Source of the DNA: Hyphomonadaceae bacterium
GTDB lineage: Bacteria > Pseudomonadota > Alphaproteobacteria > Caulobacterales > Hyphomonadaceae
Reading direction: 5' to 3'
Length of the DNA: 12,689 nucleotides
Assembly (NCBI GenBank): GCA_030696545.1
Contig: JAUYSA010000459.1
Location: 1 to 12,689, forward strand
Positions 1 through 6,919 of this stretch are shown here, piece by piece (position 1 is the first letter of the stretch; every line of letters starts with the position of its first letter). The notes below the pieces were generated by a model that saw only the letters and a list, made by a program, of their open reading frames with translations, had not been told where the DNA came from and did not search any database. The translations under genes were made by a program, and so were the position numbers.

Positions 1-78
1 GTTCCTAATCCGTGTGCGCGGGTTTGTGCCGGTGTCATGGGTGAGAGTATGACCCTCAACTCCGCCCCGGTTGAATCT

Positions 79-108
79 GGAGGGCGCTATCCCTCATTAT
101 TTTGGGCT
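79..108 (+). terminator. Weak terminator-like hairpin at left edge
   Basis: A 5-bp stem GAGGG (80-84) / CCCTC (91-95) with loop CGCTAT is followed by a T-rich stretch ATTATTTT. This is the shape of a weak intrinsic terminator for a plus-strand gene entering from the left. One plus frame is open from base 2 to a TGA at 50-52, and another from base 1 to a TGA at 112-114, so the tail of such a gene could be present, but no family is recognisable. The stem is short and could be chance. Confidence 0.25.
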
Positions 109-113
109 AGGTG

Positions 114-158
114 ATTGAATTCGTGAGCGAAGAATTTTCGCTGTCCTACGAATTTGAT
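114..158. repeat. Long imperfect hairpin, function unknown
   Basis: The outer arms AATTCGT (118-124) and ACGAATT (148-154) pair perfectly and extend to 114-158 with two G-U and two A-T pairs. Inside them, AGCGAA (126-131) pairs with TTCGCT (137-142) around a GAATT loop. The result is a nested hairpin of about 17 pairs with a small asymmetric bulge. It has no T-tract and lies in gene-free DNA between the window edge and the lon terminator. Its role is not known. Confidence 0.45.
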
Positions 159-195
159 ATCGCTCCATCCCCCAATCTCGTGATCACCAGAGCTT

Positions 196-315
196 GTCAT
201 CCCGGCCGTAGCGAAGCGTCCTTCGACAGGCTCAGGATGAGGGAGCGGGAAGCCAGGAGTTGCGGGCGCGGCCCCTGGGTTCCGGCTCACGCGCTTTGCG
301 CGTGTCCGGAATGAC
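196..315. repeat. Composite palindromic intergenic repeat (~120 bp)
   Basis: The ends GTCATCCCGG (196-205) and CCGGAATGAC (306-315) are inverted repeats with one mismatch. The left module (197-240) is itself palindromic: TCATCC (197-202) pairs with GGATGA (235-240) and encloses CGAAG (212-216) / CTTCG (221-225). The right module is a hairpin at 281-310, with outer arms TCCGG/CCGGA and inner CACGCGC/GCGCGTG around a TTT loop. From memory, the core CCTTCGACAGGCTCAGGATG (220-239) resembles sequence dispersed in many alphaproteobacterial intergenic regions. I read it as a REP/BIME-like or MITE-like repeat. No target-site duplication is obvious, and short reading frames across it are not taken as genes. 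Confidence 0.6.
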
Positions 316-341
316 GGTCGTGGGGATAGGTACGAAAAGCA

Positions 342-372
342 AAAAGGCCCGCTGTTTCCAGCGGGCCCTTCT
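342..372 (-). terminator. Rho-independent terminator of lon
   Basis: On the minus strand, starting about 20 bases past the lon stop, a perfect 9-bp stem (plus-strand arms GGCCCGCTG 346-354 and CAGCGGGCC 359-367, loop TTTC) is followed by five T residues (the plus-strand A run at 341-345). This is a textbook intrinsic terminator. Confidence 0.85.
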
Positions 373-387
373 ATTCAGTCTTTCAGA

Positions 388-2796
388 TCAATGCGGAAGC
401 TGGGCTTCGGAGCCTTTGGGGCCGCCGCGGCCGAGTAGTTCGTTGCGGTAGGCGGCTTCATCGGACTCGCTCCACTGTATCGGGGTCAGCGGACGCACGA
501 GGGCGCGCGCGAGGACCTGGTCGATGGTGGAGACGGGCACGATGGTGAGGCCCTGTTTGACGCTCTCCGGCAGATCGACGAGATCCTTCTCGTTCTCTTC
601 GGGGATCAGCACCGTCTTGATGCCGCCGCGCAGAGCCGCGAGCAGTTTCTCCTTCAGGCCGCCGATCGGGAGGACGCGGCCGCGCAGGGTGATCTCACCC
701 GTCATGGCGACGTCTTTCGAGATCGGGTTGCCGGTGAGCAGCGAGACGATTGCAGTTGTCATCGCGATACCCGCCGACGGGCCGTCCTTCGGAGTTGCGC
801 CTTCCGGCACGTGGACGTGGATGTCCGTCATGTCGAAGACGGGGGGACGGATGCCATACTGGACAGCGCGGGAGCGAACGAGGCTGTGCGCAGCCGAGAT
901 GGATTCCTTCATCACGTCTTTCAGGTTGCCCGTGACCGTGGTGCGGCCGCGGCCAGACATCTGGACAGCTTCGACAGTGAGCAATTCGCCGCCGACTTCA
1001 GTCCAGGCAAGGCCTGTGACGACGCCGACCTGATCTTCGCGATCAGCCATGCCGTACCGGTATTTCCGGACGCCGGCATATTTGTCGAGGTTCTCCGCGT
1101 TCACGACGACCGTGGTGGCTTTCTTGAGTTCAATCTCGCGGACAGCCTTGCGGGCCAGTTTCGCGATCTCGCGCTCAAGCGAGCGGACGCCGCTTTCACG
1201 GGTGTAGTAACGGACCAGGTCGCGAAGGGCCGAATCTTCGACCGTCCATTCGCCTTCGCGCAGGGAGTGGTTCTCGACCACTTTTGGCACGAGGTGGCGC
1301 TTGGCGATCTCGACCTTCTCATCCTCGGTGTAGCCCTCGAGGCGGATGATCTCCATCCGGTCGAGGAGCGGTTGAGGCATGTTGAGGCTGTTGGCGGTGG
1401 TGATGAACATCACGTCCGACAGGTCGTAGTCGACTTCGAGATAGTGATCGTTGAAGTTGACGTTCTGCTCGGGGTCGAGGACCTCCAGCAGGGCCGATGA
1501 CGGGTCGCCACGATAGTCCTGGCCGAGCTTGTCGATCTCATCGAGCAGGAAGAGCGGGTTGCCCGTCTTCGCTTTCTTCATCGACTGGATCACGCGGCCC
1601 GGCATGGAGCCGATATAGGTGCGGCGGTGGCCACGGATCTCGGCTTCGTCACGCACGCCGCCGAGCGACACGCGAACGAAGTCGCGGTTCGTGGCTTTGG
1701 CGATCGACTTGCCGAGCGAGGTCTTGCCGACGCCGGGGGGGCCGACGAGGCAGAGGATAGGGCCGCGAACCTTGTTGGCGCGTGTCTGCACCGCGAGGTA
1801 TTCGAGGATCCGCTCTTTGACTTTCTCGAGGCCGTAATGGTCGGCGTTGAGGACGTCTTCAGCGATCTGAAGATCCTTGACGACTTCCTTCTTCTTGCCC
1901 CACGGGAGCGAGACCATCCAGTCGAGATAGTTGCGCACGACGGTGGACTCCGCAGACATCGGAGACATCTGGCGCAGCTTCTTCACTTCCTGTTCGGCCT
2001 TGGCGCGAGCCTCGTCCGACATCGGAGTGTTGGCGATCTTCTCTTCGAGTTCGCCGATCTCGTCGCGCTCGCCGCCGGAATCACCGTCGCCAAGTTCGCG
2101 CTGGATCGCCTTCATCTGCTCGTTGAGATAATATTCGCGCTGCGTCTTCTCCATCTGCCGCTTCACGCGGTTGCGGATCTTACGCTCCATCTGGAGCATG
2201 CCGATCTCGCCTTCCATGAGCGAGAAGACTTTCTCCAGACGCTCGGTCACGTCGATGAGTTCGAGCAGTTGCTCTTTGTCTTCGAGCTTGATCGAGAGTT
2301 GCGCCGCGACTGCGTCGGCCAGGTGGCCGGGATCGGTGATGGCGCTGACCGTACCGACGGTTTCGGACGGGATCTTGCGGTTCAGTTTCACGTAACCGTC
2401 GAACTGTTCGATGACCGCGCGCATGAGAGCGGCGGACTCTTCGTTATCAGCGGGCTTCTCGTCGATCTTAGAATGCTCGGCGGCGTAGTAGTCGCCCTTG
2501 TCGATGAGCTTTTCGAGACGCGAGCGATGCTTGCCTTCGACGAGCACTTTGACCGTGCCGTCCGGCAGCTTCAGGAGTTGCAGGATCGTCGCGACGACGC
2601 CGACGGAATACAGATCTTCTTCGGCCGGGTCATCGACCCCGGCTTCCTTCTGGGCGACGAGCAGAATTTCGCCGCCGCCTTTCTCGACTTCCTCGAGGGC
2701 GCGGACAGACTTGTCGCGGCCGACGAATAGCGGCGCGACCATGCGTGGGAACACCACGATATCGCGCAGCGGCAGGACTGGGAGGATGTTTGTCAT
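388..2796 (-). CDS. lon: ATP-dependent protease Lon
   Basis: Lon is a cytoplasmic homohexameric AAA+ serine protease that degrades misfolded and selected regulatory proteins. The 802-residue protein has normal family length. An N-terminal substrate-binding domain (about 5-200) is followed by a coiled-coil region (about 200-300). The AAA+ module has Walker A GPPGVGKT (352-359), Walker B LFLLDEID (415-422) and sensor-1 asparagine in TTAN (466-469). The C-terminal protease domain has the Ser-Lys dyad: Ser674 in KDGPSAG and Lys717 in GGLKEK, spaced as in E. coli Lon. The ATG at 2796 has an AAAGGAG ribosome-binding site 10 bases upstream. The gene lies downstream of clpX across a 352-bp gap, with its own terminator, so it is probably transcribed separately. 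Nothing is missing or broken. Confidence 0.98.
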   Translation of the reverse strand: MTNILPVLPLRDIVVFPRMVAPLFVGRDKSVRALEEVEKGGGEILLVAQKEAGVDDPAEEDLYSVGVVATILQLLKLPDGTVKVLVEGKHRSRLEKLIDKGDYYAAEHSKIDEKPADNEESAALMRAVIEQFDGYVKLNRKIPSETVGTVSAITDPGHLADAVAAQLSIKLEDKEQLLELIDVTERLEKVFSLMEGEIGMLQMERKIRNRVKRQMEKTQREYYLNEQMKAIQRELGDGDSGGERDEIGELEEKIANTPMSDEARAKAEQEVKKLRQMSPMSAESTVVRNYLDWMVSLPWGKKKEVVKDLQIAEDVLNADHYGLEKVKERILEYLAVQTRANKVRGPILCLVGPPGVGKTSLGKSIAKATNRDFVRVSLGGVRDEAEIRGHRRTYIGSMPGRVIQSMKKAKTGNPLFLLDEIDKLGQDYRGDPSSALLEVLDPEQNVNFNDHYLEVDYDLSDVMFITTANSLNMPQPLLDRMEIIRLEGYTEDEKVEIAKRHLVPKVVENHSLREGEWTVEDSALRDLVRYYTRESGVRSLEREIAKLARKAVREIELKKATTVVVNAENLDKYAGVRKYRYGMADREDQVGVVTGLAWTEVGGELLTVEAVQMSGRGRTTVTGNLKDVMKESISAAHSLVRSRAVQYGIRPPVFDMTDIHVHVPEGATPKDGPSAGIAMTTAIVSLLTGNPISKDVAMTGEITLRGRVLPIGGLKEKLLAALRGGIKTVLIPEENEKDLVDLPESVKQGLTIVPVSTIDQVLARALVRPLTPIQWSESDEAAYRNELLGRGGPKGSEAQLPH

Positions 2797-2912
2797 ATCT
2801 GGTAGTCTCCTTTCATCGCCGCCCTCGCCTTGACTGAAGCGCGGGAGCGGGAGGAAGGCCGGGCCATGCGAAAAAGATCGGACCGGACATTCACTTGAGG
2901 ATCAAAGTGGCC

Positions 2913-2947
2913 CGTCACTGGCCCGGGTTCAACCCACGCAAGTGACG
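2913..2947. promoter_or_regulatory. Inverted repeat upstream of lon
   Basis: The arms CGTCACT (2913-2919) and AGTGACG (2941-2947) are perfect 7-bp inverted repeats separated by 21 bases, which themselves contain GGGTTCAACCC (2926-2936). The right arm lies just downstream of the candidate lon -10 box, near the expected transcript start. It could be an operator or a 5' leader hairpin. No known regulator site is recognised. Confidence 0.35.
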
Positions 2948-2951
2948 CATG

Positions 2952-2981
2952 ATTTTACAGGTGTATTTGCGCCTCAGTGAA
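2952..2981 (-). promoter_or_regulatory. Candidate sigma70-type promoter of lon
   Basis: On the minus strand, TTCACT (2976-2981, 4 of 6 to the -35 consensus) is separated by 18 bases from TAAAAT (2952-2957, 5 of 6 to the -10 consensus). It would give a leader of roughly 150 bases before lon. A convincing heat-shock (RpoH) promoter was not found. This is a pattern match only. Confidence 0.3.
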
Positions 2982-3094
2982 GGATGTGGTGCGGTTTACG
3001 CTGTTGTCCACAGTTCATGGCTCGAGCGGTGTTAGAGGCGAATCGTTGCGACGGTGGCGCGAACAACGTTGCGGAATGACTCACGCGGAATGTG

Positions 3095-3124
3095 AGAAGG
3101 CCCGCCTTGGAGGGCGGGCCTTCT
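3095..3124 (-). terminator. Intrinsic terminator of clpX
   Basis: A perfect 12-bp stem (3095-3106 with 3113-3124, loop TTGGAG on the plus strand) lies 25 bases past the clpX stop. The 3' arm ends in CCTTCT on the minus strand, so the U-rich part is short and partly in the stem. It shares the GGCCCGC core with the lon terminator. Confidence 0.7.
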
Positions 3125-3148
3125 GCAAACCAATTTGGGTAGGCCGGC

Positions 3149-4414
3149 TTAAGAAGCGCTGGCCGACTGCCCTTCAGAACCGTGGACATAGAGCGGGCGA
3201 GCCCGGCCTTCGACCACTTCGGCGTTAATCGCCACTTCCTCGACGCCACGCAGGTTGGGCAGTTCGAACATCGTGTCGAGCAGGATGGCTTCCATGATGG
3301 AGCGGAGGCCACGGGCGCCGGTCTTGCGCTGAATGGCGCGGCGGGCGACGGCGGCGAGCGCGTCGTCGGTAAAGGTGAGCGTCACGTTCTCCATCTCGAA
3401 GAGCCGCTGGTACTGCTTGAGCAACGCGTTCTTCGGTTCGGTGAGGATCTGGATGAGAGCAACCTCGTCCAGGTCTTCAAGCGTGGCGATGACCGGCAGG
3501 CGGCCGATGAATTCGGGGATGAGGCCGAACTTCACGAGATCTTCCGGCTCGCAGCCTGCCAGCACCTTGCCGGTGCGGCGATCGTCCGGGTCGATGACGG
3601 TCGCGCCGAAGCCGATCGATGTGCCGCGGCCGCGATCCGAGATGACTTTATCCAGACCAGAGAATGCGCCGCCGCAGATGAAGAGCATGTTGGTCGTGTC
3701 GACCTGCAGGAATTCCTGCTGCGGATGCTTGCGGCCGCCTTGCGGAGGCACGGAGGCGACGGTGCCTTCCATGATCTTCAGCAGGGCCTGTTGCACGCCC
3801 TCGCCCGACACGTCGCGCGTGATCGAAGGGTTGTCGGACTTGCGGGAAATCTTGTCGATCTCGTCGATGTAAACGATGCCGCGCTGCGCACGCTCGACGT
3901 TGTAGTCGGAGGCCTGCAGAAGCTTGAGGATGATGTTCTCGACGTCTTCACCGACGTAACCGGCTTCGGTCAGCGTCGTGGCGTCGGCCATCGTGAACGG
4001 AACGTCGATGATGCGCGCCAGCGTCTGGGCGAGCAGTGTCTTGCCCGTGCCGGTGGGGCCGATCAGGAGGATGTTCGACTTGGCGAGCTCAACGTCGGAG
4101 TTCTTCGCCGAGTGGTTGAGACGCTTGTAATGGTTGTGGACGGCAACCGAGAGCACGCGCTTGGCCTTGAACTGGCCGATCACATAGTCGTCGAGCACGT
4201 CGCAGATTTCGCGGGGCGTGGGGACGCCGTCGCGCGACTTCACGAGAGCCGTCTTCGACTCCTCGCGGATGATGTCCATGCAGAGTTCGACGCATTCATC
4301 GCAGATGAATACGGTCGGTCCGGCGATCAGCTTTTTGACCTCGTGCTGGGACTTGCCGCAGAACGAGCAATACAGCGTGTTCTTGCTGTCGCCGCTGGAA
4401 GTGTTCTTGTTCAT
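3149..4414 (-). CDS. clpX: ClpX, ATPase subunit of ClpXP protease
   Basis: ClpX is the hexameric AAA+ unfoldase that recognises tagged substrates and feeds them into ClpP. Numbered from the ATG at 4414 (421 residues), the zinc-binding domain has Cys16, Cys19, Cys38 and Cys41. Next come Walker A GPTGTGKT (119-126), the pore-1 loop GYVG (152-155), Walker B IVYIDEID (180-187), the RKH pore loop (228-230), the arginine finger in EFIGR (Arg305) and the sensor-2 motif GARG (366-369). I chose the ATG at 4414 because GAGG lies five bases before it. An in-frame GTG at 4420 would add two residues, but its codon overlaps that ribosome-binding site. It is downstream of clpP across 181 bases and ends in a strong hairpin, so it may form its own transcript. 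Confidence 0.98.
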   Translation of the reverse strand: MNKNTSSGDSKNTLYCSFCGKSQHEVKKLIAGPTVFICDECVELCMDIIREESKTALVKSRDGVPTPREICDVLDDYVIGQFKAKRVLSVAVHNHYKRLNHSAKNSDVELAKSNILLIGPTGTGKTLLAQTLARIIDVPFTMADATTLTEAGYVGEDVENIILKLLQASDYNVERAQRGIVYIDEIDKISRKSDNPSITRDVSGEGVQQALLKIMEGTVASVPPQGGRKHPQQEFLQVDTTNMLFICGGAFSGLDKVISDRGRGTSIGFGATVIDPDDRRTGKVLAGCEPEDLVKFGLIPEFIGRLPVIATLEDLDEVALIQILTEPKNALLKQYQRLFEMENVTLTFTDDALAAVARRAIQRKTGARGLRSIMEAILLDTMFELPNLRGVEEVAINAEVVEGRARPLYVHGSEGQSASAS

Positions 4415-4427
4415 CGACACCTCAAAA

Positions 4428-4451
4428 CACCCAAGGGTGCAAACCCATGGG
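4428..4451 (-). repeat. Short repeated hairpins in clpX leader
   Basis: Just upstream of clpX the minus strand carries CCCATGGGT followed by TTGCA and CCCTTGGGT, a near-direct repeat. Each copy is itself nearly palindromic. It lies in the probable 5' leader of clpX and could fold into small alternative hairpins or be an operator. No family is recognised. Confidence 0.3.
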
Positions 4452-4480
4452 CATTAACCCACCGCGCCCAAGTCTCGAAT

Positions 4481-4511
4481 CCTATATTTCAATCGTTATT
4501 GATAGGTTCAA
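4481..4511 (-). promoter_or_regulatory. Weak candidate promoter of clpX
   Basis: On the minus strand, TTGAAC (4506-4511; CTTGAAC with the preceding base) is followed after 19 bases by TATAGG (4481-4486). The stretch is the most AT-rich part of the clpP-clpX gap. The spacing is longer than ideal, and no RpoH -10 box could be matched with confidence. Confidence 0.25.
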
Positions 4512-4595
4512 GTCAGGCTATCCGATCATAGCAAGGTGGGCGCCGCAAGGTTACAGGCTGCGCATTCACCTGCCATAAACTGCTAAAAACCCGGC

Positions 4596-5216
4596 TTAAT
4601 CGACCGGAGCGGCTCGTTTCTCGTAAACCTTGTCCACAATGCCCCACGCTTGGGCGTCGGACGCGGTCATGAACGAATCGCGGTCCAGCGTCTTCTCGAC
4701 CGTCTCGTAGGGCTGGCCGGTGTGCTTAACGTAGATCTCGTTCAGGCGCTTTTTAACTGAAAGGATATCAAGGGCATGGCGCTCGATATCGCTGGCCACG
4801 CCGCGGAAACCGCCTGACGGTTGGTGGACCATGATGCGCGAATTCGGGGTCGAGAAGCGCATGCCTTTCTCGCCTGCCGCGAGAAGAAGCGCGCCCATAG
4901 ACGCCGCCATGCCGATGCACGCGGTCGAAACCGGGCTGCGGATGTATTGCATCGTGTCGTAGATCGCGAGGCCGGAATGGACGTGGCCTCCCGGGGAATT
5001 GATGTACATCGCGATCTCTTTCTTGGGGTTTTCCGACTCAAGAAAGAGAAGCTGGGCAGTAACCAGGGTGGCCATGCCATCCTCGATTCCACCCGTCACG
5101 AAGATGATCCTGTCCTTCAGAAGACGCGAGAAGATGTCGTAGGCGCGCTCGCCACGGCTGGATTGCTCCACCACCATGGGAACAAGGTTCATGGCCTTGG
5201 TAATCATGTCGTCCAT
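4596..5216 (-). CDS. clpP: ClpP, proteolytic subunit of ClpXP
   Basis: ClpP forms the tetradecameric serine-protease barrel that degrades proteins unfolded by ClpX or ClpA. The 206-residue protein has the usual length. The catalytic triad is Ser106 in GMAASMG, His131 in MVHQP and Asp180 in LDRDSF, with the same spacing as in E. coli ClpP. The NSPGG strand (73-77) is present, and the N-terminal NLVPMVVEQ marks the usual start of the mature fold. The ATG at 5216 is supported by family length. Its ribosome-binding site is poor: a purine run AGAAGAAA nearby and GGAG 14 bases upstream. A second ATG three codons in has no better site. It lies between tig and clpX, the standard order in proteobacteria. 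Confidence 0.98.
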   Translation of the reverse strand: MDDMITKAMNLVPMVVEQSSRGERAYDIFSRLLKDRIIFVTGGIEDGMATLVTAQLLFLESENPKKEIAMYINSPGGHVHSGLAIYDTMQYIRSPVSTACIGMAASMGALLLAAGEKGMRFSTPNSRIMVHQPSGGFRGVASDIERHALDILSVKKRLNEIYVKHTGQPYETVEKTLDRDSFMTASDAQAWGIVDKVYEKRAAPVD

Positions 5217-5235
5217 GGCGGTTTCTTCTACTCCG

Positions 5236-5250
5236 GGCCCATCAGGGGCC
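5236..5250 (-). other. Short hairpin in clpP leader
   Basis: GGCCC (5236-5240) and GGGCC (5246-5250) pair around a 5-base loop, 19 bases before the clpP start and next to the only GGAG. It may influence access to the start, but it is short and GC-rich and could be chance. Confidence 0.25.
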
Positions 5251-5280
5251 GTTGAGACTCAAATCACGGGTGGGACTAAC

Positions 5281-5310
5281 AATATCCGAACGCGAGTGGC
5301 CCGGCGCAAG
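5281..5310 (-). promoter_or_regulatory. Weak candidate promoter of clpP
   Basis: In the 156-bp tig-clpP gap the minus strand has CTTGCG (5305-5310). From its TTG, 17 to 18 bases lead to GATATT (5281-5286). The CTTG element and spacing are loosely like alphaproteobacterial RpoH promoters, but the -10 part does not fit that consensus well. Confidence 0.25.
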
Positions 5311-5372
5311 TCCCCCTGCCCCGGGCCATCCGATTTCAGCTGTTTATCCAAGTATATCGTCGGAAACGGCGA

Positions 5373-6707
5373 TTATTCGTCGCCCACTTCCTTCATCAGC
5401 TCTTCGCGCGTGACGGTTTTGTCGGTCACGGTCGCCTTGGAGAGGATGTAGTCGACCACCTTCTCCTCATAAACCGGGGCCTGCAGCTGCGAGAGCGCGC
5501 CGGGGTTCTGGCGGTAGAAGTCGATGACCTGCTTCTCCTGGCCCGGGTAGCGCGAGGCTTCCTGGCGGAGAACCTGACCGAGTTCTTCGTTCGTGACCTG
5601 AACACCGGCGCGGCGGCCGATTTCGGCCAGCACCAGGCCAAGGCGCACGCGGCGCTCAGCGATCTTGTGGTACTCGGCGCGGAGCTCTTCGTCCGACTTG
5701 CCCTTGTCTTCTTCCGACAGGCGGCCGGCATTCTTTTCCTGATCGAACTGGGCCCAGATCTGGTCGAACTCGGCTTTCACCATCATCGGCGGCAGATCGA
5801 ACGCGTGGCGCTCGTCGAGGGCGTCGAGAAGAACGCGCTTCACCTGCTGGCGGGTCGCGAAGTTGAGGTCGCCTGAGAGCTGGTTCTTGAGAGCGCCCTT
5901 GAGCGCTTCGAGGTCTTCAAGGCCGAGCGTCTTGGCGAATTCGTCGTTGAGCTCGGTCTCTTTCGGACCTTTGACTGCCTTGACCTTCACCTCGAACAGG
6001 GCCGGTTTGCCCTTGAGGGTCGCGACCTGATATTCTTCCGGGAAGGTGACGTTGACGTTCACTTCGTCGCCGGCGGAAACACCGATCAGCTGGTCTTCGA
6101 AGCCGGGAATGAAGCGGCCGGAGCCGATCACCAGCGGCATGTCTTCAGCCGCGCCGCCATCGAATTTCTCGCCATCGATCGAGCCGACGAAGTCAATCAC
6201 GACCTGATCGTCTTTCTCGGCTTTGCCCTCTTTGGTGGCGTAGGACTTGTTGCTGTCAGCGATTCGCTTGAGGCCATCGTTGATTTCTTCCTCGGTCGGC
6301 TCAGCGACCATGCGCTCTATCGAGAGGGCTGAAACATCCGTCGGCTCGAAGTCGGGCATGACTTCGACATTCATGTGATAGTCGAGGTCGGCTTCGCCCG
6401 CGACTACCTTGTCGGCCGCAACGTCTAGATGGATCGAGGGGCGCGAAGCGGGACGCAGGGCTTTTTCTTCGAGGGCCTTGGTCGAGCTTTCGTTGACGAG
6501 ATCGTTGACGATGTCGCCCATGATCGATTTGCCGTACATCTTCTTGATGTGCGCTGCGGGAACCTTGCCGGGGCGGAAGCCCTTCAGGTTCATCTTCGGC
6601 TGCATCTCAGTGATCTTGTCATTGAGCTTCGCGGCGAGATCGCCCTTGGGAATGGTTACGCGGAATTCCCGCGAAAGACCTTCCGATTTCGTCTCGGTGA
6701 CGTTCAT
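5373..6707 (-). CDS. tig: Trigger factor, ribosome-associated chaperone
   Basis: Trigger factor binds at the ribosomal exit tunnel, shields nascent chains and has peptidyl-prolyl isomerase activity. The 444-residue protein has normal length. The N-terminal ribosome-binding domain carries the signature GFRPGKVP (43-50). The FKBP-type isomerase domain spans about 164-246, with LVIGSGRFIPGFED (192-205) and VNVTFPEEY (218-226). The helical substrate-binding C-terminal domain (about 250-430) ends in a charged tail. The ATG at 6707 lies directly before MNVTETKSEG, as expected for the family, though its ribosome-binding site is weak (GGGG about 8 bases upstream). It heads the tig-clpP-clpX-lon series, 212 bases after the tRNA gene. 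Confidence 0.98.
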   Translation of the reverse strand: MNVTETKSEGLSREFRVTIPKGDLAAKLNDKITEMQPKMNLKGFRPGKVPAAHIKKMYGKSIMGDIVNDLVNESSTKALEEKALRPASRPSIHLDVAADKVVAGEADLDYHMNVEVMPDFEPTDVSALSIERMVAEPTEEEINDGLKRIADSNKSYATKEGKAEKDDQVVIDFVGSIDGEKFDGGAAEDMPLVIGSGRFIPGFEDQLIGVSAGDEVNVNVTFPEEYQVATLKGKPALFEVKVKAVKGPKETELNDEFAKTLGLEDLEALKGALKNQLSGDLNFATRQQVKRVLLDALDERHAFDLPPMMVKAEFDQIWAQFDQEKNAGRLSEEDKGKSDEELRAEYHKIAERRVRLGLVLAEIGRRAGVQVTNEELGQVLRQEASRYPGQEKQVIDFYRQNPGALSQLQAPVYEEKVVDYILSKATVTDKTVTREELMKEVGDE

Positions 6708-6738
6708 CAGGGAACCCCAGATGTAGCTGAATGGTTAG

Positions 6739-6752
6739 CCCCGCCGGCGGGG
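6739..6752. promoter_or_regulatory. Perfect 14-bp palindrome before tig
   Basis: CCCCGCCGGCGGGG is perfectly self-complementary and lies 31 bases upstream of the tig start. It could be a protein-binding site or an RNA hairpin in the tig leader. It has no T-tract, so it is not an obvious terminator. In GC-rich DNA such a palindrome may also be chance. Confidence 0.35.
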
Positions 6753-6776
6753 GATGCCCGGGCGGGAGGAGGCGGT

Positions 6777-6805
6777 GTCTTACACACGCCGCGAAGGACT
6801 GTCTA
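6777..6805 (-). promoter_or_regulatory. Candidate promoter of tig
   Basis: On the minus strand, TAGACA (6800-6805, 5 of 6 to the -35 consensus) is separated by 17 bases from TAAGAC (6777-6782, 3 of 6 to the -10 consensus). Transcription would start near 6770, placing the 14-bp palindrome inside the leader. The evidence is pattern matching only. Confidence 0.28.
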
Positions 6806-6894
6806 TGCGGGGATTCTGGGCATTTCAGCGCTTTGGCGCGCCGCCGCCAAGCCCCTGATGGTAAAGGGATGATCGGGTGCAAACCTGACGCTCG

Positions 6895-6914
6895 GCCCGG
6901 CCCTGCTGCCGGGC
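6895..6914 (-). terminator. Hairpin downstream of tRNA-Leu
   Basis: A perfect 7-bp stem GCCCGGC/GCCGGGC (6895-6901 with 6908-6914, 6-base loop) begins five bases after the encoded CCA of the tRNA. It can be extended by CTC/GAG across a one-base bulge. Only a weak T-rich stretch (GGTTTG) follows on the minus strand. It is probably a terminator or a 3'-processing boundary. Confidence 0.45.
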
Positions 6915-6919
6915 GAGGC

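Larger units (their letters stand above)
1..387. other. Gene-free region downstream of lon
   Basis: No convincing gene lies between the left edge and the end of lon. The stretch holds a weak terminator-like hairpin (79-108), a nested hairpin (114-158), a composite repeat (196-315) and the lon terminator (342-372). In many alphaproteobacteria a DNA-binding protein gene (hupB) follows lon; none is seen in these 387 bases. Confidence 0.7.
2797..3148. other. Intergenic region between clpX and lon
   Basis: This 352-bp gap holds the clpX terminator (3095-3124), a weak candidate lon promoter (2952-2981), an inverted repeat (2913-2947) and the lon ribosome-binding site (2807-2813). I see no small gene with a credible ribosome-binding site. 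Confidence 0.6.

Noticed and set aside
87..314. Short open frames on both strands over the composite repeat
   Set aside because: The peptides come from the repeat sequence and have no ribosome-binding site.
1627..2730. Long plus-strand open frame (367 codons) opposite lon
   Set aside because: It mirrors the codons of lon, has no ribosome-binding site or recognisable domain, and antisense open frames are common in GC-rich genes.
3182..4531. Plus-strand open frame of 449 codons opposite clpX
   Set aside because: It is antisense to a clearly intact clpX, with biased composition and no recognisable family.
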